From: Tardiphaga sp. 709
GTDB lineage: Bacteria > Pseudomonadota > Alphaproteobacteria > Rhizobiales > Xanthobacteraceae
Assembly (NCBI RefSeq): GCF_032401055.1
Contig: NZ_CP135529.1
Span: 4,400,501 to 4,464,500 of the forward strand
DNA length: 64,000 nt
Direction: 5' to 3'
The notes beneath the pieces are model-generated. The model did not search any database, was not told the DNA's origin, and saw nothing but the letters and a program-made list of their open reading frames with translations. Position 1 is the first letter of the stretch. The number at the start of each line of letters is the position of its first letter. Made by a program: the position numbers and the translations under genes. Of the stretch, positions 1 through 7,547 are shown in pieces.

Positions 1-190
1 GCTGGCGCAGCTTGACGGCTTCATCCGACTGGCGCTGCGCGTCTGCCTCATAGGCGAGGCCGATGAGGCAGATCGTGCCGGTGAGCACGACAGCCATGAT
101 GCCGATCAATGCGATCTGGATACGCAGGCCAAATCTGATGCGCGGAAAATAGCCTGGGATCGCTGGAGCGCGCAGAGAGAATTTGAACAA
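1..190 (-). CDS. N-terminal fragment of a membrane-anchored sensory protein (probably methyl-accepting chemotaxis protein)
   Basis: This partial gene runs off the left edge and reads leftward. From a TTG codon at 190, with a GAGGATCAG stretch about ten bases upstream as a plausible ribosome site, the frame stays open to base 1. It encodes a short basic cytoplasmic tail and then one hydrophobic segment at about residues 23-46. A polar stretch rich in Q, E, D and K follows, as at the start of a periplasmic four-helix sensor domain. This start layout is typical of chemoreceptors and some sensor kinases. The signalling domain lies outside the window, so the family is an inference. A GTG further upstream at about 226 is an alternative start. 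Confidence 0.5.
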   Translation of the reverse strand, partial: MFKFSLRAPAIPGYFPRIRFGLRIQIALIGIMAVVLTGTICLIGLAYEADAQRQSDEAVKLRQ

Positions 191-517
191 GAGAACTGAT
201 CCTCGTTGATGCCGTGACCGCGTCGCGCGGTGCACCTAACGACGATCTAGATAGCTCAGCTCTGCATCGCTTTTACAAAACGCGCGCAGGATGGTTACGG
301 AGAGTCGCGCCGACTCTGACATTCGCATGTCACAATGAAATGCAGCATGCGCAACGCAACGCGCGCACGAGATGTCGGCGCGATGACGCGGCAGCGATGG
401 CGATGTTTTTATGAAAAGATGCCGCCGAATTTAGCTGGCTAAGTCAGCAAAAGAATCGTGAGGCGAAGCTCTCATTGTCGTTCCGGCATTCACCGGAACG
501 ACAATGATTTTGTGAGC
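191..517. other. Intergenic region without a recognisable gene
   Basis: This stretch separates the diverging start of the sensor gene from the end of the DUF1304 gene. A 66-codon open frame here has no family resemblance and an odd composition, so I do not call it. The only clear structure is the inverted repeat at 472-507, listed separately. The leftward promoter of the sensor gene presumably lies here, but I see no convincing -35/-10 pair. Confidence 0.5.
472..507. repeat. Perfect 15-bp inverted repeat, likely terminator or dispersed palindrome
   Basis: The arms TCATTGTCGTTCCGG and CCGGAACGACAATGA are perfect complements around a 6-base loop. The element sits just past the stop of the leftward DUF1304 gene (518), so it would form a strong hairpin at the end of that transcript. 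The sequence resembles the cores of the longer palindromes at 905 and 4876 (TCATTCCGG), so it may be a short member of that repeat group. Confidence 0.7.
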
Positions 518-883
518 TTACTTCGCCAGCCACAACACGACCAGCGCCAGCGCCGCCGGCGCGGCCTGTACATAAAGGATACGCTTGCTCACCGTTGCTG
601 CGCCATATGCACCGGCGACGATGACGCAGAGCAGGAAGAACGCCTTGATCTGGAATGCGAAGGCTGGTGCGGAATGCAGCAGGCCCCAAATCAGACCGGC
701 GGCGAGGAAGCCGTTATAGAGGCCCTGATTGGCGGCGAGCACCGCGGTGATCTCGGCCTTCTCCGGCGTGTTCCTGAAGGTCTTCAGGCCCTGCGGCTTC
801 TGCCAGAGAAACATTTCCAGCACGAGAAAATAGATGTGCAGCGCAGCGACCAGTGCGGTGAGAAGATTGCCGATGAATGTCAT
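518..883 (-). CDS. DUF1304 family small membrane protein
   Basis: A protein of 121 residues with four predicted membrane helices: about residues 3-25, 48-68, 72-95 and 98-118. The length, helix pattern and N-terminal HIYFLVLEMFLW motif match the DUF1304 family of inner-membrane proteins, whose function is unknown. I chose the ATG at 883 because it begins directly at the first helix and has a GGGGG-rich ribosome site upstream. The longer open frame reaching 1096 runs through a palindromic repeat and is not credible. The gene stands alone, between that repeat and a hairpin. Confidence 0.75.
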   Translation of the reverse strand: MTFIGNLLTALVAALHIYFLVLEMFLWQKPQGLKTFRNTPEKAEITAVLAANQGLYNGFLAAGLIWGLLHSAPAFAFQIKAFFLLCVIVAGAYGAATVSKRILYVQAAPAALALVVLWLAK

Positions 884-904
884 GAGAGCCCCCGTTAGTA
901 CCCA

Positions 905-1078
905 ACTGTCATTCCGGGGCGCGAACGCCTCTTGGCGGTCGCGAACCTCAGCCATTCCGATTGGAATGGCGGGGAATCCCGATGTGTTCATACTATACCG
1001 AGATTCCCCGCCACTCCCATTGGAGTGGCTGAGGTTCGCATTCTCAGCTTCGCTGAGAAAGCGACCCGGAATGACAGT
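905..1078. repeat. Long nested palindromic repeat, family A (TGTCATTCCGGG ends)
   Basis: The outer arms ACTGTCATTCCGGGGCGC (from 905) and GCGACCCGGAATGACAGT (to 1078) are near-perfect inverted copies. Inside lies a second palindrome: CGAACCTCAGCCATTCC near 940 pairs with the segment ending at about 1038, and GGGGAATC pairs with GATTCCCC. The same outer ends recur at 4876-5004. No open frame or transposase is present. It looks like a dispersed non-coding palindrome of the REP/MITE type found between genes in this bacterial group. Confidence 0.75.
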
Positions 1079-1120
1079 GTGGGGCCGGGCGCGCATGCGC
1101 TTTGCGCGCCGCCGCGTGCG

Positions 1121-2857
1121 TCATCCCACCGCCGGCTTCGGCAGCGATGCCGGGTCCAGCCACGGACGTGTGGATGACGCCAGGCCGGTGAGGCGACCCT
1201 GGATGTAGTCGCAGCCCCAATCGCGCAGCAGCAGGCCGGACTCCTCGTCCTGCACCCATTCGGCGACGGTCTTGATGCCGAGCCGGTGGCACAGATCGAT
1301 CAGGGTCTGCACGAAAGCGCGGTCGTCGGCGGAATGCGCGATGTTCTGCACGAAGGCGCCGTCGATCTTGACGATGTCCACGCCGAGCTTGCGCAAATTG
1401 CGGAACGAGGTGTAGCCGGCGCCGAAATCGTCGATGGCGATGCGGCTGCCGAAATTCTTCAGCCGCGTGACGAAGCCGCGGACGTCGTCGAGGTCCTGGA
1501 TGGCCACGGTCTCGGTGATCTCGACGATCAGCCGCTGCGCGACACCGGGATGCGCACGCATCATCGACTCGATGGAGGTCCACCAGTCCGGATCCATTGT
1601 CGTGTCCGGCGAGATGTTCAGCGAGAGCTGCACATCCGGCGCGGCGGCGAGCTCGGCGACGACGAGTTCGAGGACGCGATGATCGACCAGCCGGATCAGG
1701 CCGAGCTTCTCGGCCACCGGCACGATATCCGGCGCCAGCAGCAATTGACCGTCATCCTGCTTCATGCGCACCAGCGCTTCATAGAAAGCGGGGGTACGGC
1801 TGTCGGCATGCATCACGGGTTCGAAGGCCGTGACGATGCGGCGCTCGTTCAGCGCAGTCACGATCTCGTCGGTGACGCGGATATTAACGCGGCGCTGGGC
1901 ATCGCGCTCCACATTCGGCCGCCACAAAGCAAAGCTGCCGTGGCGGCGGCGCTTGGCGCCGTTCAGGGTTTCCTGCGCGCGGTTGACGGCTTCGTTGACG
2001 TTCTGCGCATAGCGGGGAACGCTGACGGCGCCGATGGTGGCGGTCACCGAGACCGGGCCGGACTGCGTCGGGATGACGTCGTCGCGGATGCCGACCAGAA
2101 AACGCTCGGCGGCGATGGTGGCATCGTCAACAGTGCAGTTCTTCAGGATCAGGCCGAACTTGTTGCCGGAGAAGCGGCCCAGCACGTCGCCGCCGCGTAG
2201 CCGCGCACGAATCCGCCTGGCGATCTCGATGATCACTTCATCCGCGATATCGAAGCCGAAGGCGTCGTTGATCCGCGCCAGATGGTCGATGCCGATTAGC
2301 ATGAAGGCAAAGGACGAGCGGAAGCGGGTGGCTTCCTCGATGGCTTCGGCGAGTGACGCCAGAAGATGCGCGCGATTGAGTTCGCCGGTGACGGGATCGT
2401 GCTGCGCCAGTTTCAGCAGTTGTTCGTCGCGGGCATGGCGCTCGCTGTTGATGCGGACGACGCCCTCGACGCGTACGGCCTTGCCCGCGGCATCGGCGCG
2501 GCAATTGCCGCTCTCCTCGATCCACAGCACGGCGGCAGCGGTCGAGGCGCGTAGTCCGTATTCGATCCGGTAGGTGCCGCCGCCGGAAGCGAGTGTCTTG
2601 GCCAGTGCCTCGGTGCGAATGCCGCGCTGCGGCTCAATGAGAGTCGCCAGCTCGGCGCCGCTGGCGATGGTCGCGGGGGAAATGTCGGTGAAGATGGCGG
2701 CGGCCTGGTCGGTCCAGGTGATCCGGTCGCTGGCGATGTCCCAGATGAAGGCGGCCTGGCCGAGTGCGGCCAGAATCTCTGCTGCCTGCGGCTCGGAAGT
2801 GCCCGCGGCGCTCTGGGAAACAGCGGATGTCAAAGTCGCCTCGTTTTGGGACGTCAT
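1121..2857 (-). CDS. PAS/GGDEF/EAL protein, probable cyclic-di-GMP phosphodiesterase
   Basis: A 578-residue cytoplasmic signalling protein with no membrane helix. Residues ~25-140 look like a PAS-type sensor. Residues ~145-305 form a GGDEF-type domain whose signature reads SGNKF (230-234) instead of GGDEF, so diguanylate cyclase activity is unlikely. Residues ~325-570 form an EAL domain. Its key residues are present: E in YEAL (360-362), N in LNIS, E in EITET, DDFGAGYTS, K in VKID, E in VAEWV and Q in YIQGRL. The EAL half is therefore probably an active c-di-GMP hydrolase, with the GGDEF domain serving as a regulatory module. It stands alone, with a short palindrome at 2913-2930 upstream. Confidence 0.85.
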   Translation of the reverse strand: MTSQNEATLTSAVSQSAAGTSEPQAAEILAALGQAAFIWDIASDRITWTDQAAAIFTDISPATIASGAELATLIEPQRGIRTEALAKTLASGGGTYRIEYGLRASTAAAVLWIEESGNCRADAAGKAVRVEGVVRINSERHARDEQLLKLAQHDPVTGELNRAHLLASLAEAIEEATRFRSSFAFMLIGIDHLARINDAFGFDIADEVIIEIARRIRARLRGGDVLGRFSGNKFGLILKNCTVDDATIAAERFLVGIRDDVIPTQSGPVSVTATIGAVSVPRYAQNVNEAVNRAQETLNGAKRRRHGSFALWRPNVERDAQRRVNIRVTDEIVTALNERRIVTAFEPVMHADSRTPAFYEALVRMKQDDGQLLLAPDIVPVAEKLGLIRLVDHRVLELVVAELAAAPDVQLSLNISPDTTMDPDWWTSIESMMRAHPGVAQRLIVEITETVAIQDLDDVRGFVTRLKNFGSRIAIDDFGAGYTSFRNLRKLGVDIVKIDGAFVQNIAHSADDRAFVQTLIDLCHRLGIKTVAEWVQDEESGLLLRDWGCDYIQGRLTGLASSTRPWLDPASLPKPAVG

Positions 2858-2912
2858 CGGGTGATTCGCCCCCCGACAATACGGCTCAGATCGCTACAAT
2901 CGTTAGTCAAAG

Positions 2913-2930
2913 TTCCTAAAGACTTAGGAA
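2913..2930. promoter_or_regulatory. Short perfect inverted repeat upstream of the GGDEF/EAL gene
   Basis: TTCCTAA and TTAGGAA flank a 4-base spacer, about 55 bases upstream of the leftward gene's ATG at 2857. The position suits a repressor operator or a 5' leader hairpin. The next rightward gene (3065) lies on the other side, so either could be controlled. No cognate regulator can be named. Confidence 0.4.
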
Positions 2931-3064
2931 AGTGTAGCCGGGCAGGCCTTCGCAAGGCTGATGAGGCCCCGATCTGAGTTGTGGAGAGCCGCGGCACGAC
3001 CCTTGCGACGCAGAGGGTGGAGGGGCAACCCTCGTCCCGTATTGAGACGCGAGCACTGTTAACA

Positions 3065-3391
3065 ATGTCGATTTCCGCGACCCGCGCTTACGCCACGACG
3101 CCGCATCCGATGCGGCGCGCTGGCGATTTCGTGGTCGAGAAAGAGACGGTTGGCATCGAGAGCGTCGCGCTGACGCGGCTTGAGCCGGTGCAGCATACTA
3201 CCCCGGTGTCGTCGCGCGTGGCACGGCCCGACGCATCCTTCATTGCGCATCTAATCGCCACGGCCGAACAGGCACCGCAAACGCGGGAGCTGCGTCGTGC
3301 AGCTGTCGCCGATGTCGAGGCGGCCTATCGGGCGGTGGCAAATATGTATGTTGCGGGATCGGCGAGCGGTCGGACGCAGCGAGTGATCTGA
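3065..3391 (+). CDS. Hypothetical protein of 108 residues
   Basis: I do not recognise this protein. The first ~55 residues are low in hydrophobicity. The last ~50 residues form a likely helical region (ASFIAHLIATAEQAPQTREL, then an Ala/Val-rich stretch). There is no signal peptide or membrane helix. An ATG at 3065 is chosen because the preceding frame is arginine/threonine-rich and unlike the rest. The helical C-terminal style is common in small rhizobial hypothetical proteins. It is alone, between the GGDEF/EAL gene and a palindromic repeat. Confidence 0.55.
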   Translation: MSISATRAYATTPHPMRRAGDFVVEKETVGIESVALTRLEPVQHTTPVSSRVARPDASFIAHLIATAEQAPQTRELRRAAVADVEAAYRAVANMYVAGSASGRTQRVI

Positions 3392-3407
3392 CGCTACACT
3401 CTCCGCT

Positions 3408-3555
3408 GTCGTCCCCGCGAATGCGGGGACCCATAGCCTCCCATTTCAAAACTGAAACGGCGGCAGAGCCACATCCATGGCGCTTTCAACAATTCTTCCG
3501 CGTGTATGGATCCCCGCCCCGTGCACGCCTTCGGCGTGCTAGGCGGGGATGACAA
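3408..3555. repeat. Dispersed palindromic repeat, family B (GTCCCCGC ends)
   Basis: The element begins with a tight hairpin (GTCCCCGC, GAAT loop, GCGGGGAC). It ends with an inverted match, GGCGGGGATGACAAG, preceded by ATGGATCCCCGCC, which mirrors the early GGGGACCCAT. Another hairpin, CACGCCTTCGGCGTG, lies inside. It fills the gap between the 3065-3391 gene and the converging membrane-protein gene at 3573. It probably also acts as a terminator. Confidence 0.65.
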
Positions 3556-3572
3556 GTGGAGAGGTTCGTCGC

Positions 3573-4244
3573 TTACGTCTTCGGCTTGTCTTCCGGCGAT
3601 ACCACGCCACCCGGCTGCAAATCCGGTGACGTGATCTGCGGCGACGTATGCGCCACGACTTCCGGCGGGACCGGGGGCGATTCAAGTTTCGGCTCGATCC
3701 GTTCGAGCTTCTCGACCTTCGGCTCCGGGCGATCGGTCAACACGGCTTCGGCGACGGACGTCGCGGCCGGAACGTGAGCGGGCGGAGGCGTCGGAGCGAC
3801 CGGCGCTGGCGCGGGCTCATAACGCGGTGCCGGCTCCGGTGCATAGACCGGCGCGGCGACGCGGCGGGGACGGCGGGCGCGCAGCGAGATGCCGGCGAGG
3901 AAATCCACCATCGCCGTCAGGGTGATCAGGAAGAAGGTGGCGTTGCCGAATTTCGGCAGCATCACGAATTCGGCTGCGGCAGCGCCGAACACCAGCAGCG
4001 ACAGGAAATGGTCGGTGAAATATTTCGGCGCCGGGCGCGCGGCGCGCATCACCTCGAGCCACAGCAAGAGAATGCTGAGCGCAACGAGCAGGTCGTTGAG
4101 CGTCACCATCCAGATGTCTTTCGACATCAGCGTGATCGGGAAGAGGGGGATCGGGCCCGACAGCGCGAGGTCGGGCATCAGGAAGGCGATGATGTTGCAG
4201 ATCGCCACCGGAATCAGCAGCAGCGGGAAACCGATCGACGCCAT
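3573..4244 (-). CDS. Four-helix membrane protein with proline-rich tail, function unknown
   Basis: A 223-residue protein. The N-terminal half carries about four membrane helices (residues ~3-25, 47-65, 80-100 and 105-122). Residues ~130-223 are a disordered, Pro/Ala/Glu-rich tail with repeated PAP, EPAP and PPVP segments, likely cytoplasmic. I do not recognise a named family. The ATG at 4244 opens directly into the first helix. It is followed leftward by palindromic repeat B. The likely operon partner upstream is rpmF, about 270 bases away. Confidence 0.65.
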   Translation of the reverse strand: MASIGFPLLLIPVAICNIIAFLMPDLALSGPIPLFPITLMSKDIWMVTLNDLLVALSILLLWLEVMRAARPAPKYFTDHFLSLLVFGAAAAEFVMLPKFGNATFFLITLTAMVDFLAGISLRARRPRRVAAPVYAPEPAPRYEPAPAPVAPTPPPAHVPAATSVAEAVLTDRPEPKVEKLERIEPKLESPPVPPEVVAHTSPQITSPDLQPGGVVSPEDKPKT

Positions 4245-4400
4245 CGAAGGCCTTCTTTGCGAGCGAGAGAACCAGAACGCATGTGGGCGATGCAGGACAT
4301 CACCAAGGTGACGACATCACCGAGGTGACGCGCGCGCATCACCGGGACAACGCATTAGCTCCAGAGTTGGAGCGAATTCGGGCGGAAGACCAGTTCAGAA

Positions 4401-4511
4401 TTATTGTCTGAACAGCTTTCTCGACTTGCCCGCTGGCGCTTCGACCCGCTTGACCCGGACCTTACGTGGACGAGCGAAGGCGGCGCCACCTGACGTGGCG
4501 CTGCCCTCCAT
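4401..4511 (-). CDS. Possible 36-residue basic protein directly downstream of rpmF
   Basis: Seven bases after the rpmF stop codon an ATG opens a 36-codon frame ending at TAA (4401-4403). The product is glycine/alanine-rich at first and then strongly basic (RPRKVRVKRVEAPAGKSRKL), like a small nucleic-acid or ribosome-binding peptide. The stop lies inside a short hairpin (GTTCAGA...TCTGAAC, 4393-4413) that could end the rpmF transcript. There is no family match I can name, and it may simply be a non-coding 3' end. Confidence is low. Confidence 0.3.
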   Translation of the reverse strand: MEGSATSGGAAFARPRKVRVKRVEAPAGKSRKLFRQ

Positions 4512-4518
4512 CCAGTGG

Positions 4519-4704
4519 TCAGGATTCTTTCTTCACCTTCAGAACCTGACGACCCTTGTACATGCCGGTCTTCAGGTCGAGGTGGTGCGGACGGCGCAAT
4601 TCGCCGGAGTCCTTGTCCTCGACATAGGTCGGGGTCTTGAGCGCGTCAGCCGAACGACGCATGCCACGCCGCGACGGCGATGTTTTTCTTCTCGGAACGG
4701 CCAT
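4519..4704 (-). CDS. rpmF: 50S ribosomal protein L32
   Basis: A 61-residue protein starting [18 protein letters not shown], the classic start of bacterial L32. The middle and end ([16 protein letters not shown]) also fit the alphaproteobacterial form. It lacks the four zinc cysteines, so it is the cysteine-free type. The ATG at 4704 follows a GCAAGGAC ribosome site. The longer frame to 4785 is not needed. mtgA lies upstream on the same strand, as is common in this group. Confidence 0.95.
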   Translation of the reverse strand: MAVPRRKTSPSRRGMRRSADALKTPTYVEDKDSGELRRPHHLDLKTGMYKGRQVLKVKKES

Positions 4705-4875
4705 AGGAAAAGTCCTTGCAGGTTCTTGGCAGATGGTTTCGATCGGCGCCCGGTGACAGGCGGCCAGCACAGAACGCGCGGGCAAAATCGCTGATAAGGC
4801 CGGGCTTATAACGGAATGACGACGCGATGGCTAGGGCGGGGCGGTCGGATTTTTCGAGGATTTCGCGCCACAAAC

Positions 4876-5004
4876 CTGTCATTCCGGGGCGAGGGCGGCG
4901 CCAGCCGCACGCGAACCCGGAATCCCGACATGTTCATCGCCACATGTCGGGATTCCGGGCCCATGCCCGTCGGCTTTGCCGCCGGTCCTGTCCCGGAATG
5001 ACAG
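4876..5004. repeat. Long palindromic repeat, family A, second copy
   Basis: CTGTCATTCCGGG at the left and CCCGGAATGACAG at the right are perfect inverted ends, identical in core to those at 905-1078. A central hairpin has arms CCCGGAATCCCGACATGT and ACATGTCGGGATTCCGGG. The element ends one base before the mtgA stop codon (5006), so it would form the end of the mtgA transcript as well as separating it from rpmF. Confidence 0.75.
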
Positions 5005-5005
5005 C

Positions 5006-5668
5006 CTAGTTCCAGCACCGCTGCAGCTCCGCCGCCTGTGCCCGGGCCATATAGGTTGCCGCCAGCCGCCGCACCCCCGGCCCCGGCGTCCGGGCGCTGC
5101 GGGTGACCGGATTGGGCAGGATCGCCGCCAGAAGCGCGGCTTCCCGGGCCGACAGGCTTGAGGCTGGCCGATTGAAGGCATATTCGGCGCCGGCCTGGGC
5201 GCCAAACTGCCCGGATGGGCCCATTTCGGCGATATTCAGGTAGATTTCCAGGATCCGCTGCTTGGACAGCATCAGCTCGACCCACATGGCCAGCGGGATT
5301 TCGAGGCCCTTGCGGATCACGCTGCGGCCTGACCACAGGAACAGGTTTTTCGCCACCTGCTGGGTGATGGTGGAACCGCCGCCCGAGACTTCGCCGTCCT
5401 GGGCGTCCTCAATGGCATTTTGCAGGGAATCCCAGTCGATACCGCGATGGCTGCAGAATTTGGCGTCTTCGGACGCAACCACGCTGCGCGGTAGCGCCGG
5501 CGACATGGTCTTGAGATCAACCCAGGTCCGCTCCACGGGGGAACCGGTGATCCAGCGCCACGCCATCAGCGCCGAAATCGGCCGGCCGACGGCATAAAGC
5601 GGCGTCAGCAGATAGGGCAATGCGACAAGCAGGATTCCGATCAGGATGAGGCGGCGGATGAGGCGCAA
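5006..5668 (-). CDS. mtgA: Monofunctional biosynthetic peptidoglycan transglycosylase
   Basis: This enzyme polymerises lipid II into glycan strands at the outer face of the inner membrane. The 220-residue product has one N-terminal membrane anchor (residues ~8-27) and a single GT51 domain. The signature [10 protein letters not shown] contains the catalytic glutamate. [15 protein letters not shown] is the second conserved block, followed by the [13 protein letters not shown] and ILEIYLN motifs. There is no transpeptidase domain, which separates it from class A penicillin-binding proteins. The length is normal for MtgA. Confidence 0.93.
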   Translation of the reverse strand: MRLIRRLILIGILLVALPYLLTPLYAVGRPISALMAWRWITGSPVERTWVDLKTMSPALPRSVVASEDAKFCSHRGIDWDSLQNAIEDAQDGEVSGGGSTITQQVAKNLFLWSGRSVIRKGLEIPLAMWVELMLSKQRILEIYLNIAEMGPSGQFGAQAGAEYAFNRPASSLSAREAALLAAILPNPVTRSARTPGPGVRRLAATYMARAQAAELQRCWN

Positions 5669-5836
5669 GAGGGGCGTTCCCGGTCGGAGCTATGCCGCTG
5701 ATAGAGAGGGGTTTCCTCACTCTTTTCAAGCCGGTTAAGCTTGCCGCGACCAATCGCGGCGGGACGCCGCAGGCGCAATTGACGTGGCCTTTGCCATAGA
5801 GGATTGTCCGGCCAAATTGTTCTGGAGCTATTCTTA

Positions 5837-6763
5837 ATGTCGACCGGTGCTTCCACCAAAGATTTTGCCTCGCGCCTGGACCAGACCGCGGACGATACCG
5901 AAGCCGTACTGACCAAAGTGCTCGCCGATGGCGTGCTACCCGATGAAATCGCCCGGCCGAAGCGGCTGATGGATGCGATGCGTTACTCCTCGCTCGGCGG
6001 CGGCAAGCGGCTGCGTCCGTTCCTGGTGGTCGAGAGCGCGGCGGTATTCGGCGTGCATCGCGAGCAGGCGCTGCTGGTTGGCGCCGCCCTCGAATGCATC
6101 CACTGCTATTCGCTGATCCATGACGACCTGCCGGCGATGGACAACAGCGACCTGCGCCGCGGCCGTCCGACCCTGCACAAGGCCACCGACGACGCCACCG
6201 CGATCCTCGCCGGCGACGCGCTGCTGACGCTGGCCTTCGACATCGTCACCCGCGATGAAATCCATTCGGATGCGACGGTGCGCCTGCTGCTGACCCGAGC
6301 CCTCGCGCGCTGCGCTGGCTTGGGCGGCATGGTCGGTGGCCAGATGCTCGATCTCGCCGGCGAAGGCCGCTTCGGGGACAAGGGTCCGGTGGACGTCGCC
6401 CGCGTGCAGCAGATGAAGACCGGTGCGCTGTTGCGCTACGGCGTCATCGCCGGCGCGCTGCTCGGCCAGGCCACGCCGAAGGAATACAAGGCGCTCGACG
6501 ATTACGGCCGCGCGCTCGGCGAAGCCTTCCAGATCGCCGACGATCTGCTGGATGTCGAAGGCGACGCCGCTGCGCTCGGCAAGCCCGCCGGTGCCGATGC
6601 TGCGCTCAACAAGACCACATTCGTCACCCAGCTTGGCGTCGAGGGCGCCAAGAAGCGCGTCGCCGATCTGATCGCCACCGCCGACGCATCGCTGTCGATC
6701 TTCGGCGCCAAGGGCGACGTGCTCCGCGCCGCCGCGCGCTTCGTGGCCGAGCGCAAGAACTAA
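5837..6763 (+). CDS. ispA: Farnesyl diphosphate synthase / polyprenyl synthetase
   Basis: This enzyme condenses isopentenyl diphosphate with allylic diphosphates to make farnesyl diphosphate, the precursor of quinones, hopanoids and undecaprenyl carriers. The 308-residue product has the first aspartate-rich motif DDLPAMD (~96-102), the GGGKRLRP substrate loop, the GGQMLDL block and the second motif DDLLD (~235-239). The first motif has the two-residue insertion typical of bacterial farnesyl synthases. I chose the ATG at 5837 over an ATG 33 bases earlier because family proteins start near here. The next gene, a DUF1345 protein, follows 13 bases later and is probably co-transcribed. Confidence 0.9.
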   Translation: MSTGASTKDFASRLDQTADDTEAVLTKVLADGVLPDEIARPKRLMDAMRYSSLGGGKRLRPFLVVESAAVFGVHREQALLVGAALECIHCYSLIHDDLPAMDNSDLRRGRPTLHKATDDATAILAGDALLTLAFDIVTRDEIHSDATVRLLLTRALARCAGLGGMVGGQMLDLAGEGRFGDKGPVDVARVQQMKTGALLRYGVIAGALLGQATPKEYKALDDYGRALGEAFQIADDLLDVEGDAAALGKPAGADAALNKTTFVTQLGVEGAKKRVADLIATADASLSIFGAKGDVLRAAARFVAERKN

Positions 6764-6776
6764 GGAAGATCTGATC

Positions 6777-7475
6777 ATGTCGGAGGCGGGCAAGGATCTC
6801 GACGAGCTCCTTGTCCGTTTTCGCAAGATGCCGGCGCCGATCCGCGTCGTTTACGGTCGCCCGCGCACATTCCTTGCGCTCCTGATCGGCATTGTCGCGT
6901 TCTTCGTGCTGCCATCGTCGATGCGGCTGGTGACCCGTCTCCTGATCGGCTGGGACGTGTTCATCGCGTTCTATCTCATGCTGGTCTACGGCATGATGTT
7001 GCGCAGTGGCGGCCAGAAACACATCCGCCGCAACGCCGCCCTGCAGGACGATGGCAGTTTCATCATCCTGCTGGTGGCAGCCTTAGGCGCCTTCGCCAGC
7101 ATCGCGGCCATCGTGTTCGAACTTGGCGAGGGCCATCGCACGGCGTGGGAATTGACGCTGGCGATCGTCACCATCGCCTCGTCCTGGGCCGCCGTACACA
7201 CGACCTTCTCGCTGCATTATGCCCATCAGTTCTATCGCGGCGCTAAACCCGGCGGGTTGGCATTTCCGTCTGGCGATGACGACACGAAGGAACAGCCCGA
7301 CTATTGGGACTTCGTGTATTTCTCCTTCGTCATCGGCATGACCGCGCAGGTCTCCGACGTGGGCATCACTGTGAAGAGCATCCGCCGCACCGCCACGGCC
7401 CACGGCATCGTCTCCTTCATCTTCAATACCGCGCTGGTGGCGCTGATGGTCAATATCGCGGCAAGCGCGATCTGA
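6777..7475 (+). CDS. DUF1345 family inner-membrane protein
   Basis: A 232-residue protein with five to six membrane helices and the DUF1345 hallmark YWDFVYFSFVIGMTAQVSDV near residues 175-195. The function of the family is unknown. It starts 13 bases after ispA with an AAGGAAG ribosome site overlapping the ispA stop, so the two are likely one transcript. No catalytic motif is visible. Confidence 0.8.
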   Translation: MSEAGKDLDELLVRFRKMPAPIRVVYGRPRTFLALLIGIVAFFVLPSSMRLVTRLLIGWDVFIAFYLMLVYGMMLRSGGQKHIRRNAALQDDGSFIILLVAALGAFASIAAIVFELGEGHRTAWELTLAIVTIASSWAAVHTTFSLHYAHQFYRGAKPGGLAFPSGDDDTKEQPDYWDFVYFSFVIGMTAQVSDVGITVKSIRRTATAHGIVSFIFNTALVALMVNIAASAI

Positions 7476-7547
7476 TACTTCAGCACGCGCCTGCATTGAC
7501 CTTGCCGCCGCGCCGGGCAAATTAGGCCTGTAGAGGATATCGCCCGC

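Noticed and set aside
214-414. A 66-codon open frame in the first intergenic region
   Set aside because: No ribosome site, no family resemblance and atypical composition.
905-1078. An insertion sequence
   Set aside because: The element has inverted ends but is too short and has no transposase frame.
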